From an uncultured Collinsella sp. (lineage in GTDB: Bacteria; Actinomycetota; Coriobacteriia; Coriobacteriales; Coriobacteriaceae): a DNA stretch of 36,325 nucleotides. How positions within the stretch are numbered: the first letter of the stretch is position 1; the number at the start of each line of letters is the position of its first letter. Location of the stretch: NCBI GenBank assembly GCA_902494715.1, contig CABUUJ010000017.1, positions 1-36,325 of the forward strand. Reading direction: 5' to 3'. Shown one piece after another: positions 15,848 through 23,424 of the stretch. The notes under the pieces were generated by a model that saw nothing but the letters and a program-made list of their open reading frames with translations, searched no databases and was not told the origin of the DNA. A program made the position numbers and the translations under genes.

Positions 15848-16016
15848 GTTACAGCGTTTTACCAAACGCCGTAACGGCTCGACGCTGCGCGCCGCCCAGA
15901 GCGACAATTTGTCATTCAAAAGGCAAGGCATGACCAGAAGGTCTATGCCCTGCCTTTTTCATGCCAACTTGTTCGCTCTGGATGTCGCTCGCTGACATTG
16001 CCAAAACATCGGCGTT
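15848..16016 (+). repeat. Composite structured repeat, copy C
   Basis: It starts on the base after the prfA stop codon. Hairpin 1 lies at 15848-15859 / 15864-15875 (12-nt arms, loop TACC, one A/C mismatch). The box GGCTCGACGCTGC lies at 15876-15888. The outer helix (15896-15907 with 15969-15981, one bulge) encloses a hairpin (15918-15935 / 15940-15959, loop AGAA) with an A-run before and a T-run after. A third stem pairs GATGTCG (15981-15987) with CGGCGTT (16010-16016) using wobble pairs. Copy B shares most of this sequence, and copy D shares the architecture with different bases. Confidence 0.8.
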
Positions 16017-16437
16017 TCCTTGGTTGTCAAATGATTCGTAGGGAGTCATTGGTGACATTGCCTTGATATTTTATTCAGTCGGCTGTGATGTCATTTGAGC
16101 TGCTTACCTGCTTAAGGCAATTGATGGCATAAGTCCGCTATCGAAAATATTGCTCAAAATATCGTTCAAGAAGTCGCGGAGCGATTTTTGATGGGTCGTG
16201 CGTCAAGCGATGTGGCAAGTTCTTGGTTAGATATTGGTCAGTTTTGGGTCAACCTTGCCAAAAGCTTGACGAATGCAAATTTAGACGTCGGCGAATGAAC
16301 ACTTTGAGCGAGCCCGGTGCAAAATTCTGGGCTGATTCTCGATAATCGCCTTCAATCGCCCCTTGCCAAGCGCTAGCCTCGCTTACAATCTGCTCCGACA
16401 TTCGCGCGCCGTCCGGCGCTTAAGAGGGGAGGGCCCC
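16017..16437 (+). other. AT-rich stretch with a possible gene remnant, then the prmC promoter region
   Basis: About 16040-16300 is clearly richer in A/T than its neighbours. A frame open from 16125 to the TGA at 16296-16298 encodes 57 residues of plausible protein texture (for example SAIENIAQNIVQEVAERFLM) but has no start codon near its beginning. An adjacent frame has ATG 16088 leading to MSFELLTCLRQLMA before a TAA at 16130-16132. Joined by a frameshift they would give about 70 residues. I do not recognise the product. This looks like a decayed or acquired small gene. Confidence 0.35.
16363..16389 (+). promoter_or_regulatory. Candidate prmC promoter
   Basis: TTGCCA (16363-16368) and TACAAT (16384-16389) are separated by 15 nt, somewhat short. 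This lies about 49 bp before the prmC ATG. No better candidate is seen. Confidence 0.4.
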
Positions 16438-17712
16438 ATGGCAAACGAGATCTGGACCATCAAGCGTTGTCTCGAGTGGACCAAGGAGTACCTGGCCGAG
16501 CGCGGCGAGGAGCACCCCCGTCTTTCTGCCGAGTGGCTGCTGTGCGCAGCTACGGGTCTGGCGCGTATCGACTTATATATGCGCATGGACGAGACGCTCG
16601 ACGCAGCGCAGCTCGAGACCATGCACGCGGCGGTCGTCCGTCGCGCGAAGGGCGAGCCGCTGCAGTACATCACCGGTAGCACGCAGTTTCGCATGATCGA
16701 CGTCGCGTGCGCCCCCGGTGTGCTCATCCCGCGCCCCGAGACCGAGATGCTCGTCGAAGAAGTTCTGAACTATCTGGATGCCGAGGTGCTGAGCCCCGAG
16801 GCCGCTGCCCGCCAGCGCGTGGAGCTGCCTTGGAACGATGAGGTCGAGCAGGCCCGCAAAGCCGAGGCGGCGCTGGCTGACGAACGCGCGGCCGCCGAGC
16901 GCCGTGCCGCCAACCTGACGGCCGCCGATGAGGCTGCGCTGGGTAGCGACGTGCTCGGTAGCCGCGCCTATGCCGAGGAACTGGCCGACCGCGAGGCCGA
17001 GGAAGCCGCCGCGCAGGCAGCAGAAGCCGAAGCGGCAGAAGCAGAGGCCATGGAAACCCCCGAGCCCGAGCTCGACGAATACGGCATCGCCATTGAGGAC
17101 AACGACCAACAGGCGACTCCCGCGCAAGATGTCGCCGAGGCTAACGTATCTGCCCCAGCCGAGCCCCGCACTGCCCGCGTTCTCGAGGTCGGCTGCGGCA
17201 CGGGCTGCATTTCGCTCTCCCTTGCCTGGGAGCGCCGCGGGCACGTTACCTGCACTGCTACCGATATCGAGCCGCGCGCCATCGACCTTGCTACCAAAAA
17301 CCGCGATGCGCTTGGCCTCACGTCCGACGAGGTCGCCTTCAGCCTCACCAACCTGGTGAGTTCCATTCCCCGCGAAGAGTGGGGCACCTTTGACGTACTC
17401 GTCTCCAACCCGCCCTACATCCCCACCGATGTCATGCGCTCGCTGCCGCATGAGGTCAAGGACTTTGAGCCCGATCTGGCGCTCGAGGGCGGTGCCGACG
17501 GTCTCGATATCTTCCGCCGCCTGCTCAACGCGGCGCCCTACATGCTGCGTGCCGGCGGCCTGTTTGCCTGCGAGCTCTACGAGGGCGCGCTCGACGCCGC
17601 GGCCGAGCTCTGTCGTCAAGCAGGCCTTTCGGACGTGCGTATCGTCCACGACCTCACCGATCGTCCCCGCATCGTTCGAGCCATCGTCACCGAGCCCAAA
17701 CAGCGTATTTAA
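16438..17712 (+). CDS. prmC: Release factor glutamine methyltransferase with a large insertion
   Basis: A 424-aa SAM-dependent methyltransferase that N5-methylates the glutamine of the release factor GGQ motif. The N-terminal helical domain (about 1-105) ends with LIPRPETE. The Rossmann domain (about 245-424) has the SAM motif EVGCGTG (250-256) and the catalytic NPPY (324-327). Typical PrmC is about 280 aa. Here residues about 115-243 form an Ala/Glu-rich, strongly acidic, probably helical or disordered insert between the two domains, in frame and without stops. AGGGGAGGG lies before the ATG. The position after prfA supports the assignment. Confidence 0.93.
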   Translation: MANEIWTIKRCLEWTKEYLAERGEEHPRLSAEWLLCAATGLARIDLYMRMDETLDAAQLETMHAAVVRRAKGEPLQYITGSTQFRMIDVACAPGVLIPRPETEMLVEEVLNYLDAEVLSPEAAARQRVELPWNDEVEQARKAEAALADERAAAERRAANLTAADEAALGSDVLGSRAYAEELADREAEEAAAQAAEAEAAEAEAMETPEPELDEYGIAIEDNDQQATPAQDVAEANVSAPAEPRTARVLEVGCGTGCISLSLAWERRGHVTCTATDIEPRAIDLATKNRDALGLTSDEVAFSLTNLVSSIPREEWGTFDVLVSNPPYIPTDVMRSLPHEVKDFEPDLALEGGADGLDIFRRLLNAAPYMLRAGGLFACELYEGALDAAAELCRQAGLSDVRIVHDLTDRPRIVRAIVTEPKQRI

Positions 17713-17745
17713 GCTGAATAAATAGACATTTGCGCAAGTTTGTCC

Positions 17746-17778
17746 TTGCAATATACCGTAAAACTTCTACTATAGAAG
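17746..17778 (+). promoter_or_regulatory. Promoter and palindromic operator of the higBA pair
   Basis: TTGCAA (17746-17751) is followed after 16 nt by TACTAT (17768-17773). A palindrome CTTCTA-CTA-TAGAAG (17764-17778) covers the -10 and is a natural operator for the HTH antitoxin. The region is AT-rich relative to the flanks. Confidence 0.55.
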
Positions 17779-17787
17779 GAGAAAGGT

Positions 17788-18183
17788 ATGTCAAATCAGC
17801 TGCATCGGTACCGTATCGTGCTTGATTACATTGAACCTTGGCTTGATGAGCAGGATGAAGCTACGCTGAAGCAGATTTATGCAGACCTTTTGGTGCTCGA
17901 GAAGGAAGGTCCCAGCCTTGGTCGTCCGCTGGTTGACCGCGTAAAGGGCTCGAAGCTTCATCATTTAAAGGAGCTGAGAGTGACGTCGTGTGGTGGGCAG
18001 GTGATTCGCATCCTCTTCGCCTTTGACCCCAAGCGCCAGGCGGTATTGCTATTGGCGGGTGATAAGTCGCGAGCGGGATCGTCAAGGGCAAAATGGAACG
18101 GTTGGTATGCGATCAACATTCCAAGGGCCGAGCAAATATACCGTCGCCACGTAAGGAGGCTCGATCGAGATGGAACTGCATGA
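17788..18183 (+). CDS. higB: RelE/HigB-type toxin (Gp49-like family)
   Basis: A 131-aa protein resembling the phage Gp49/HigB branch of RelE-fold ribosome-dependent mRNA interferases. The core pattern is visible: LGRPLVDRVKG, then HHLKELRV, then VIRILFAFDPKRQAVLLLAGDK. AAGGAG precedes the ATG. The toxin gene comes first and overlaps the antitoxin gene by 14 nt, the usual HigBA order. Codon use is less GC-biased than in the surrounding genes, consistent with horizontal acquisition. Toxicity is inferred from family and context only. Confidence 0.8.
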   Translation: MSNQLHRYRIVLDYIEPWLDEQDEATLKQIYADLLVLEKEGPSLGRPLVDRVKGSKLHHLKELRVTSCGGQVIRILFAFDPKRQAVLLLAGDKSRAGSSRAKWNGWYAINIPRAEQIYRRHVRRLDRDGTA

Positions 18184-18472
18184 GTATATGGAATCTCGCG
18201 GGATAACACGCGACTCCATTACCGCCGAGCAGGAGAGGACTCGCGATCGTATCGAAGCCTATAAGCTTGCTCAGATTCGCAGGTTAAAAGATCTAACACA
18301 GGCGTCGGTCGCCCAGTCGATGGGCGTTTCTCAAAAACGTGTATCCGAGCTCGAGCGTGGGGAGTTGGGTTCGATGAGGCTCGACACGCTGAGCAGGTAC
18401 GCAGAGAGCCTCGGCGGAAAACTGGTTGCAAGCATCGAGTTTCCCGATCGTACCGTTACGCTTGCGCGCTAA
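18170..18472 (+). CDS. higA: HigA-type XRE antitoxin
   Basis: A 100-aa protein with a central helix-turn-helix of the XRE type (about residues 40-75, LTQASVAQSMGVSQKRVSEL) and a C-terminal segment ending in FPDRTVTL, typical of antitoxins paired with Gp49-like toxins. It should neutralise the toxin and repress the operon through the palindrome at 17764-17778. AAGGAGG lies 11 nt before the ATG, inside the toxin gene. The N-terminal 30 residues are charged and probably helical. Confidence 0.82.
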   Translation: MELHEYMESRGITRDSITAEQERTRDRIEAYKLAQIRRLKDLTQASVAQSMGVSQKRVSELERGELGSMRLDTLSRYAESLGGKLVASIEFPDRTVTLAR

Positions 18473-18620
18473 AAATCTTCAATTAACCCCCTCACTTTCA
18501 CCGACTACTAGAGCCGCTCACCAAACCAACATGCGCTCTGGGCAAATAGGTTGAATGTTTCGTGCGAGAATGCCCCACAGTAAACAAACTTGCACCGGAG
18601 CGTAAGGGGCTGGCATACAC

Positions 18621-19364
18621 ATGCAGACGGTCTATCGGGTATACGAGGGAACGCGCGAGCCGCATCGGCTTGCCGTCGAGCGCACGGCCGAGGTGCTCGG
18701 CCGCGGCGGCCTGGCCTTGATTCCGACCGAGACCGTCTACGGTGTTGCCGTGGCAGTCAACGCCTTCTCGGACGCCGTGCCCCAAGATACAAGCGAATTC
18801 CCATCGTGGCCGCGCGATCCGCAGGCTGCCGTCAATGGCGCCGCAGTTCCTGCGCTCGGCACCGGCTATCGCCGTATCTTCACTCTCAAGCAACGTGAGC
18901 TCACGCAAACCGTCGCTTGGCTGGTCGATGGCGTCGAAGCACTCGACCGCTATGGCGTGGATATCCCGGAAGATGCCCGCGTACTCGCGCGACGATGCTG
19001 GCCGGGAGCCCTGACTATCGTGGTCAAGGCAGCCCCCTGCGTGCCGACCTTTATGCGCGCTGCCGACGACACCGTGGCCCTGCGCGCTTCGGCCTCTCCC
19101 GTGGTCCAAGCGCTCATCCGCGCCTGCGGCAGTCCCCTTGCCTGCACGAGCGCCAACACGCACGGCGCGCCTTCGCCGGCAAGCTTTGCCGCCGTCGAGG
19201 GTCGCATCCTGGAGGGGGTCGATGTTGCCGTCGACGCCGGTGAGACCCCGTGTCGCGACGCCTCGACCATCGTGTCGTTCCAGCACGGCGGGCTCCAGAT
19301 CCTGCGCCAAGGCGCACTTCCCGCATCAGAGATCGAGCGGGTCCTGTCCGACCCGATGCAATAG
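18621..19364 (+). CDS. Sua5/YciO/YrdC-family L-threonylcarbamoyladenylate synthase
   Basis: A 247-aa protein of the Sua5/TsaC fold, which makes threonylcarbamoyl-AMP from threonine, bicarbonate and ATP for the t6A37 modification of ANN-decoding tRNAs. Visible features are GGLALIPTETVYGVAV (29-44), RRIFTLKQR (KxR-like motif), the WPGALTIVV segment, LRAS, and CTSAN near residue 175. A loop of about 30 residues between the first motif and RRIF is longer than in typical TsaC. TAAGGGG precedes the ATG. The glycerol kinase gene follows after 13 nt. Confidence 0.87.
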   Translation: MQTVYRVYEGTREPHRLAVERTAEVLGRGGLALIPTETVYGVAVAVNAFSDAVPQDTSEFPSWPRDPQAAVNGAAVPALGTGYRRIFTLKQRELTQTVAWLVDGVEALDRYGVDIPEDARVLARRCWPGALTIVVKAAPCVPTFMRAADDTVALRASASPVVQALIRACGSPLACTSANTHGAPSPASFAAVEGRILEGVDVAVDAGETPCRDASTIVSFQHGGLQILRQGALPASEIERVLSDPMQ

Positions 19365-19377
19365 AAGGGTGTAAGCG

Positions 19378-20919
19378 ATGTCGTTGAATCTGGGCAGCCT
19401 GGGCATGGAAGATGCCTCGTTTAACTTTGGCGGTTCCTACATCATGGCGCTCGACTGCGGCACTACCTCGGTACTCGCGGCCATTGTCGACGAATACGGC
19501 TGCATCGTTGCCCAGGCGCGTCGTAGCGTCAAAACCAGCTTCCCGCGCCCCGGCTGGGTGGAGCAGGATCCCACGGAGGTGCTTGCCAGCCAGATCGGCG
19601 TGATGATGGAGGTTCAGTTTAAGAGCGGCATCCATTCCGATCGCATCGCCGCCATCGGCATCTCCAACCAGCGCGAGACCACGGTGGTCTGGGACCGCGT
19701 GAGCGGCCAGCCCATCTATAACGCCATCGTATGGCAGTGCCGTCGTACCGCGCCGGCGATCGACGCGTTGGTTGAACAGGGTTGCGAGGAGCTGGTGCGC
19801 TCCCGCACGGGACTTACGCTTGACCCGTATTTCTCGGCCTCCAAGGTGCAGTGGATTCTCGACAACGTCGACGGCGCACGCGAGAGCGCGGCGGCGGGCG
19901 ACCTCATGTTTGGCACCATCGACACCTGGCTCATCTACAACCTCACCGGCGGCCAGGTCTTTGCCACCGACTACACCAATGCCAGCCGCACGGCACTCTT
20001 TAATATCCATACGCTCGATTGGGACGACGACCTGCTGGCGCTCTTTGACGTTCCACGTTCCATGATGCCCGAGGTTCGCTGGAGCTCGGGCGACTACGGC
20101 CGCGTCGCGAGCGACATCATGACCAACATGCCGCCCATCATGGGCGTGGCGGGCGACCAGCAGGCATCGCTGTTCGGCCACTGCTGCTTCTATCCCGGCC
20201 AGACCAAAAACACCTATGGCACGGGCTGCTTTATGCTCATGAACACCGGCGACGAGATCGTCGAATCCAAGAATGGCCTGGTCTCCACCATCGGTATCGC
20301 TGCGGACGGCAAAGTCAGCTATGCGCTCGAGGGCTCTATTTTTGCCGCCGGCTCAACGATGAACTGGCTTCGCAACAACATGGGCATCATCTCGAGCGTG
20401 AGCGAGTCGGCACAACTCGCCGCTTCGATTAGCGACAACGAGGGCTGCTACTTCGTTCCCGCCTTTGCGGGTTTGGGCGCTCCCTGGTGGGACCCGCATG
20501 CCCGCGGTATCGTGTGCGGTCTGACCGGCGCCTCGAGCCGTGCGACCATCGTACGTGCCGCCTGCGAATCCATGGCATATCAGAGCTACGACGTGCTGCG
20601 CGCCATGGAGCAGGACGTGGGGCTTTCGATCGAGCGCCTGTCTGTCGATGGCGGTGCCTCGCGCAACGAGTTCATCATGCAATTCCAGGCCGACCTGCTG
20701 GATATCCCCGTGCTGCAATGCGAGACGGTGGAGACCACGGCAATCGGTGCCGCGTACTTGGCGGGTCTTGCCGTCGGCTATTGGGAAGACCTGGAGGAGC
20801 TGGAGCAAAATGCCCAGATCGTTAGGACCTTCCTTCCCCACATGTCCGCCGAGCGCCGCGAGCAAAACCTTGCGGGCTGGCGTGATGCAGTCAGGCGCTC
20901 GCTCAGCACCGCACAGTAG
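19378..20919 (+). CDS. glpK: Glycerol kinase-like FGGY carbohydrate kinase
   Basis: A 513-aa FGGY kinase closest to glycerol kinase, which makes sn-glycerol 3-phosphate from glycerol and ATP. Glycerol-site elements are present: NQRETTVVW (Arg-Glu), LDPYFSASK (Tyr) and AGDQQASLFG (Asp). An extra N-terminal segment of about 20 residues precedes YIMALDCGTTS. In E. coli GlpK this loop reads DQGTTSSRA. Here Gln is Cys27 and the Ser-Arg pair is Val32-Leu33, so phosphate-loop contacts are changed. AAGGGTG lies before the ATG. No glycerol facilitator or dehydrogenase gene lies nearby. Confidence 0.88.
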   Translation: MSLNLGSLGMEDASFNFGGSYIMALDCGTTSVLAAIVDEYGCIVAQARRSVKTSFPRPGWVEQDPTEVLASQIGVMMEVQFKSGIHSDRIAAIGISNQRETTVVWDRVSGQPIYNAIVWQCRRTAPAIDALVEQGCEELVRSRTGLTLDPYFSASKVQWILDNVDGARESAAAGDLMFGTIDTWLIYNLTGGQVFATDYTNASRTALFNIHTLDWDDDLLALFDVPRSMMPEVRWSSGDYGRVASDIMTNMPPIMGVAGDQQASLFGHCCFYPGQTKNTYGTGCFMLMNTGDEIVESKNGLVSTIGIAADGKVSYALEGSIFAAGSTMNWLRNNMGIISSVSESAQLAASISDNEGCYFVPAFAGLGAPWWDPHARGIVCGLTGASSRATIVRAACESMAYQSYDVLRAMEQDVGLSIERLSVDGGASRNEFIMQFQADLLDIPVLQCETVETTAIGAAYLAGLAVGYWEDLEELEQNAQIVRTFLPHMSAERREQNLAGWRDAVRRSLSTAQ

Positions 20920-20965
20920 GGCTGCGATGGGCTGCTCGATACAACAAACCGCTAAACTAATGCAT

Positions 20966-21023
20966 GGCGTGCGGCGGCAACATTGCTGCACGCCTTGTCA
21001 GCAAGGCCGTTTTGCGGCCGCAA
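20966..21023 (+). promoter_or_regulatory. Structured leader of upp
   Basis: Two potential stems precede upp: GGCGTGC/GCACGCC (20966-20972 / 20988-20994) and a perfect 12-bp palindrome TTGCGGCCGCAA (21012-21023). An alternative stem GGCCG/CGGCC (21005-21009 / 21015-21019) overlaps the palindrome. The palindrome ends 2 nt before the AAAGGGG ribosome binding site. This might be an operator or attenuation structure. No pyrimidine-sensing motif is recognised. Confidence 0.35.
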
Positions 21024-21042
21024 CGAAAGGGGCAATCAATCC

Positions 21043-21690
21043 ATGACCGTCACCTACGATGCGTCCCGTGTGACGCTTGTCGACCACCCGCTTGTCCAGC
21101 ACAAGCTGTCGATCCTGCGCGACAAAAACACCGGCACCAACCAGTTCCGCCAGCTCGTGCGCGAACTCGCGCTTTTTGACGGCTACGAGGCCATGCGCGA
21201 CCTGCCCATGGAAGACGTCGAGGTCGAGACCCCCATCACTACCGCCACGTTCAAACAGCTTGCCGGCAAGAAACTCGCCATCGTGCCCATCCTGCGTGCG
21301 GGCCTTGGCATGGTCGACGGCATCCTCGACCTGGTGCCCTCCGCTCGCGTGGGCCACATCGGCATGGAGCGCGACGAGGTCACCCACGAGCCGCACGAGT
21401 ATTACTGCAAGATGCCCAAGGATATCGACCAGCGCATCTGCCTGGTCGTCGACCCCATGCTCGCCACGGGTGGTTCGGCCGAGATGGCCATTAGCTACCT
21501 GCGCGAGCGCGGTGTCAAGGACATCCGCATGCTGTGCATCGTCGCGGCCCCCGAGGGCCTCAAGTCGCTGACTGAGAAGGATCCTGATGTGCATATCTAT
21601 ACCTGCGCCATCGACGACCATCTCAACGAGGCGGCCTACATCGTTCCCGGCCTGGGCGACGCCGGTGACCGCATCTACGGCACGCTCTAG
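21043..21690 (+). CDS. upp: Uracil phosphoribosyltransferase
   Basis: A 215-aa type I phosphoribosyltransferase that converts uracil and PRPP to UMP in pyrimidine salvage. The PRPP-binding motif is VDPMLATGGS, preceded by the PILRAGLGM loop. The C-terminal uracil-binding segment is YIVPGLGDAGDRIYGT. Length matches the family. The start at 21043 has AAAGGGG 11 nt upstream. The frame is open 20 codons further upstream but that part overlaps the leader structures. Confidence 0.96.
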   Translation: MTVTYDASRVTLVDHPLVQHKLSILRDKNTGTNQFRQLVRELALFDGYEAMRDLPMEDVEVETPITTATFKQLAGKKLAIVPILRAGLGMVDGILDLVPSARVGHIGMERDEVTHEPHEYYCKMPKDIDQRICLVVDPMLATGGSAEMAISYLRERGVKDIRMLCIVAAPEGLKSLTEKDPDVHIYTCAIDDHLNEAAYIVPGLGDAGDRIYGTL

Positions 21691-21971
21691 TCGCTGGGCT
21701 AAGACGGCCGCGGCTGCAAATACGAAGAAACGGTGCGCGCGGATGAACAAAAGGCGACCGCGCGCACTCCTGTTAACGGACGTTTTGCCCTGCAGGGTTC
21801 GAGAAAAACGTATTACCGTACCTGCGGCATAAAGAAGGTCTTAAGAAAACGAACAGGTGCGTATTAACCGATGCTTTTTCGGTTGTACTTTAGCGATTGG
21901 CTCGTACAATAGTCACCAATGTTTGGCGGGAACTGTTCTGTGAAGCGTTAAAAAGGAAAGTGAGGACGCCA
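21691..21971 (+). other. Intergenic region between upp and the atp operon
   Basis: There are 281 bp without a gene. A perfect 10-bp inverted repeat GTGCGCGCGG/CCGCGCGCAC (21733-21742 / 21758-21767) probably ends upp transcription, though without a clear T-run. Further on are a CCCTGCAGGG palindrome flanked by ACGTTTT and AAAACGT, and a small ACCGA/TCGGT stem with a T5 loop just before the atp promoter. Confidence 0.5.
21883..21910 (+). promoter_or_regulatory. Promoter of the ATP synthase operon
   Basis: TTGTAC (21883-21888) and TACAAT (21905-21910) are separated by 16 nt. It would give a leader of about 55 nt before atpI. It is the best sigma70-like match in the intergenic region. Confidence 0.6.
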
Positions 21972-22283
21972 GTGTTTCAGATAGCCGATCTGCTCGCTAT
22001 CGTTGCAGGCGCCATCGCGGGCGCAATTGCCTTCCTTCCCTTTGTCTTTACGCTCAAGCCGGTTCTTGACGATAAACAGAATGCGGACATGCTCAAGGGT
22101 ATGGTGAGTCTGGCGGTCTCGGCAATCGCCCTGCTCGTCTTTACCTTGGTTGTGTTTGTGTTGTTCGGAGAGGCATTTCGCATGTTCCTCCTGGGCGAGG
22201 CGATCGGCTTCGTGGCCTTTATGGCCGCCTGCACGGTTCGCGTCGCCAAGGCGCTGCGAGATCCTCATGAGGTCGAAAGGTAA
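21972..22283 (+). CDS. atpI: ATP synthase protein I-like membrane protein
   Basis: A 103-aa protein with three hydrophobic segments (about 4-24, 40-62 and 68-86), in the atpI position directly before atpB. AtpI proteins help assemble the c-ring or take up magnesium in some bacteria. Sequence similarity is weak, so the call rests mainly on size, topology and location. I choose GTG 21972 with GAGGA 5 nt upstream. GTG at 21960 is an alternative. It ends 3 nt before the atpB start. Confidence 0.65.
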   Translation: MFQIADLLAIVAGAIAGAIAFLPFVFTLKPVLDDKQNADMLKGMVSLAVSAIALLVFTLVVFVLFGEAFRMFLLGEAIGFVAFMAACTVRVAKALRDPHEVER

Positions 22284-22286
22284 GTC

Positions 22287-23090
22287 GTGGAAATTTTTGA
22301 AAAGCTGCCTGATGAGATTAATCATCTGGTCAGCGAGTTCAGCTCCACCCCTGTCGTGGGCGATCTGAGCTGCGGCATCACGCAGTACTCGTTTTGGCTG
22401 ATCGTCTCCACGATCGTGCTCCTGATCGTCCTGGCCGTGTTCAAGAAGAAGCAGACCCTGGTTCCCAAGGGCTTCTTCGTCAACGGTTTCGAGTACATCA
22501 TCGAGTACGTCGAGAACGATATCGGCAAGGGCGTCGTGGGTGAGAACTGGAAGAAGCACTTCCCGTTCCTGTGCTCGCTTTTCCTGTTCATCCTGATCAA
22601 TAACATGATCGGCCTGATCCCGGGAATGAAGCCCGGCACCGGCGCAATCGGCTCCACCGCCGCGCTCGCCATCTTCGCCTTCGTGTACTTCATCTACTAC
22701 GGATGCAAGGCTCACGGCGTGATCGGCTACATCAAGAGCCTCGCCCCGCAGGGCGTGAGCTTCCCGATGAACGTGCTCGTGTGGGTCGTCGAGCTCTTCT
22801 CGACCTTCCTGCGCCTCATCACGCTCGCCGTCCGTCTGTTCTGCAACATGTTTGCAGGACACGTGGTCATGGGCTCGTTCGCCATCATGGCGAGCATGTT
22901 CATGCAGCCGCTGCTTCAGCAGGTTTCCGCGGCCCACGCCGTCGGCGCCCTGCCTTCGCTGGCCTGGCTTGCCATCCTCATCCTGATCTATGCGATCGAG
23001 CTTGTGGTCGGCGCCATCCAGGCTTACGTCTTCACGGTCCTTACCGCCGTGTATGTCTCCGAGGCAGAGGAGGTCGCGGAGGAGGAGTAG
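22287..23090 (+). CDS. atpB: F0F1 ATP synthase subunit a
   Basis: A 267-aa membrane subunit forming the proton half-channels beside the c-ring. The essential arginine lies in the helix LRLITLAVRLFCNMFAGH. Five or six membrane spans are visible, and the last helix carries the family pattern AIELVVGAIQAYVFTVLTAVY. It starts with GTG behind GAAAGG. It ends with an acidic tail rich in Glu. It is the second gene of the atpIBEFHAGDC operon. Confidence 0.95.
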   Translation: MEIFEKLPDEINHLVSEFSSTPVVGDLSCGITQYSFWLIVSTIVLLIVLAVFKKKQTLVPKGFFVNGFEYIIEYVENDIGKGVVGENWKKHFPFLCSLFLFILINNMIGLIPGMKPGTGAIGSTAALAIFAFVYFIYYGCKAHGVIGYIKSLAPQGVSFPMNVLVWVVELFSTFLRLITLAVRLFCNMFAGHVVMGSFAIMASMFMQPLLQQVSAAHAVGALPSLAWLAILILIYAIELVVGAIQAYVFTVLTAVYVSEAEEVAEEE

Positions 23091-23214
23091 TCTTCCGTTC
23101 GCGCCTTAAAGGTAAGGCAATTCGTTAAACCGCCGGTGCCCGTACCCATGGAGCCCGGCAGTTATAAAAAGGTTATCCTGCGTGAAATAAGACACGCACG
23201 ACAAAGGAGGAATC

Positions 23215-23409
23215 GTGGGAGTTATCGGTTACGGTCTCGGTGTTATCGGCGCTGGTCTTGCTATCGGCCTGTCTGCTCTGGGTGCTACGGGTGCTATGGC
23301 CCGTCAGCCTGAGGTCCAGGGCCGCGTGTTCACCGTCTTCATCATGGGCTCCGCCTTCGGCGAGGCTCTGGCTCTGATCGGCTTCGTTGTCGCGCTGATC
23401 GTTAAATAG
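23215..23409 (+). CDS. atpE: F0F1 ATP synthase subunit c
   Basis: A 64-residue two-helix proteolipid of the rotor ring. The polar loop ARQPE (29-33) and the ion-binding Glu in helix 2 (FGEALALIG) are present. No sodium-type Gln/Ser ligands are evident, so proton coupling is likely. It is shorter than common c subunits (about 70-86): compared with the thermophilic Bacillus PS3 form, helix 1 lacks about eight N-terminal residues. The GTG start follows AAAGGAGG by 4 nt, and no earlier in-frame start has a site, so the short form seems real. Confidence 0.94.
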   Translation: MGVIGYGLGVIGAGLAIGLSALGATGAMARQPEVQGRVFTVFIMGSAFGEALALIGFVVALIVK

Positions 23410-23424
23410 CACGGAGCGTCAAGT

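Noticed and set aside
23215..23409. Sodium-coupled c subunit
   Set aside because: The Gln and Ser/Thr ligands typical of sodium-binding c rings are not visible around the helix 2 Glu.
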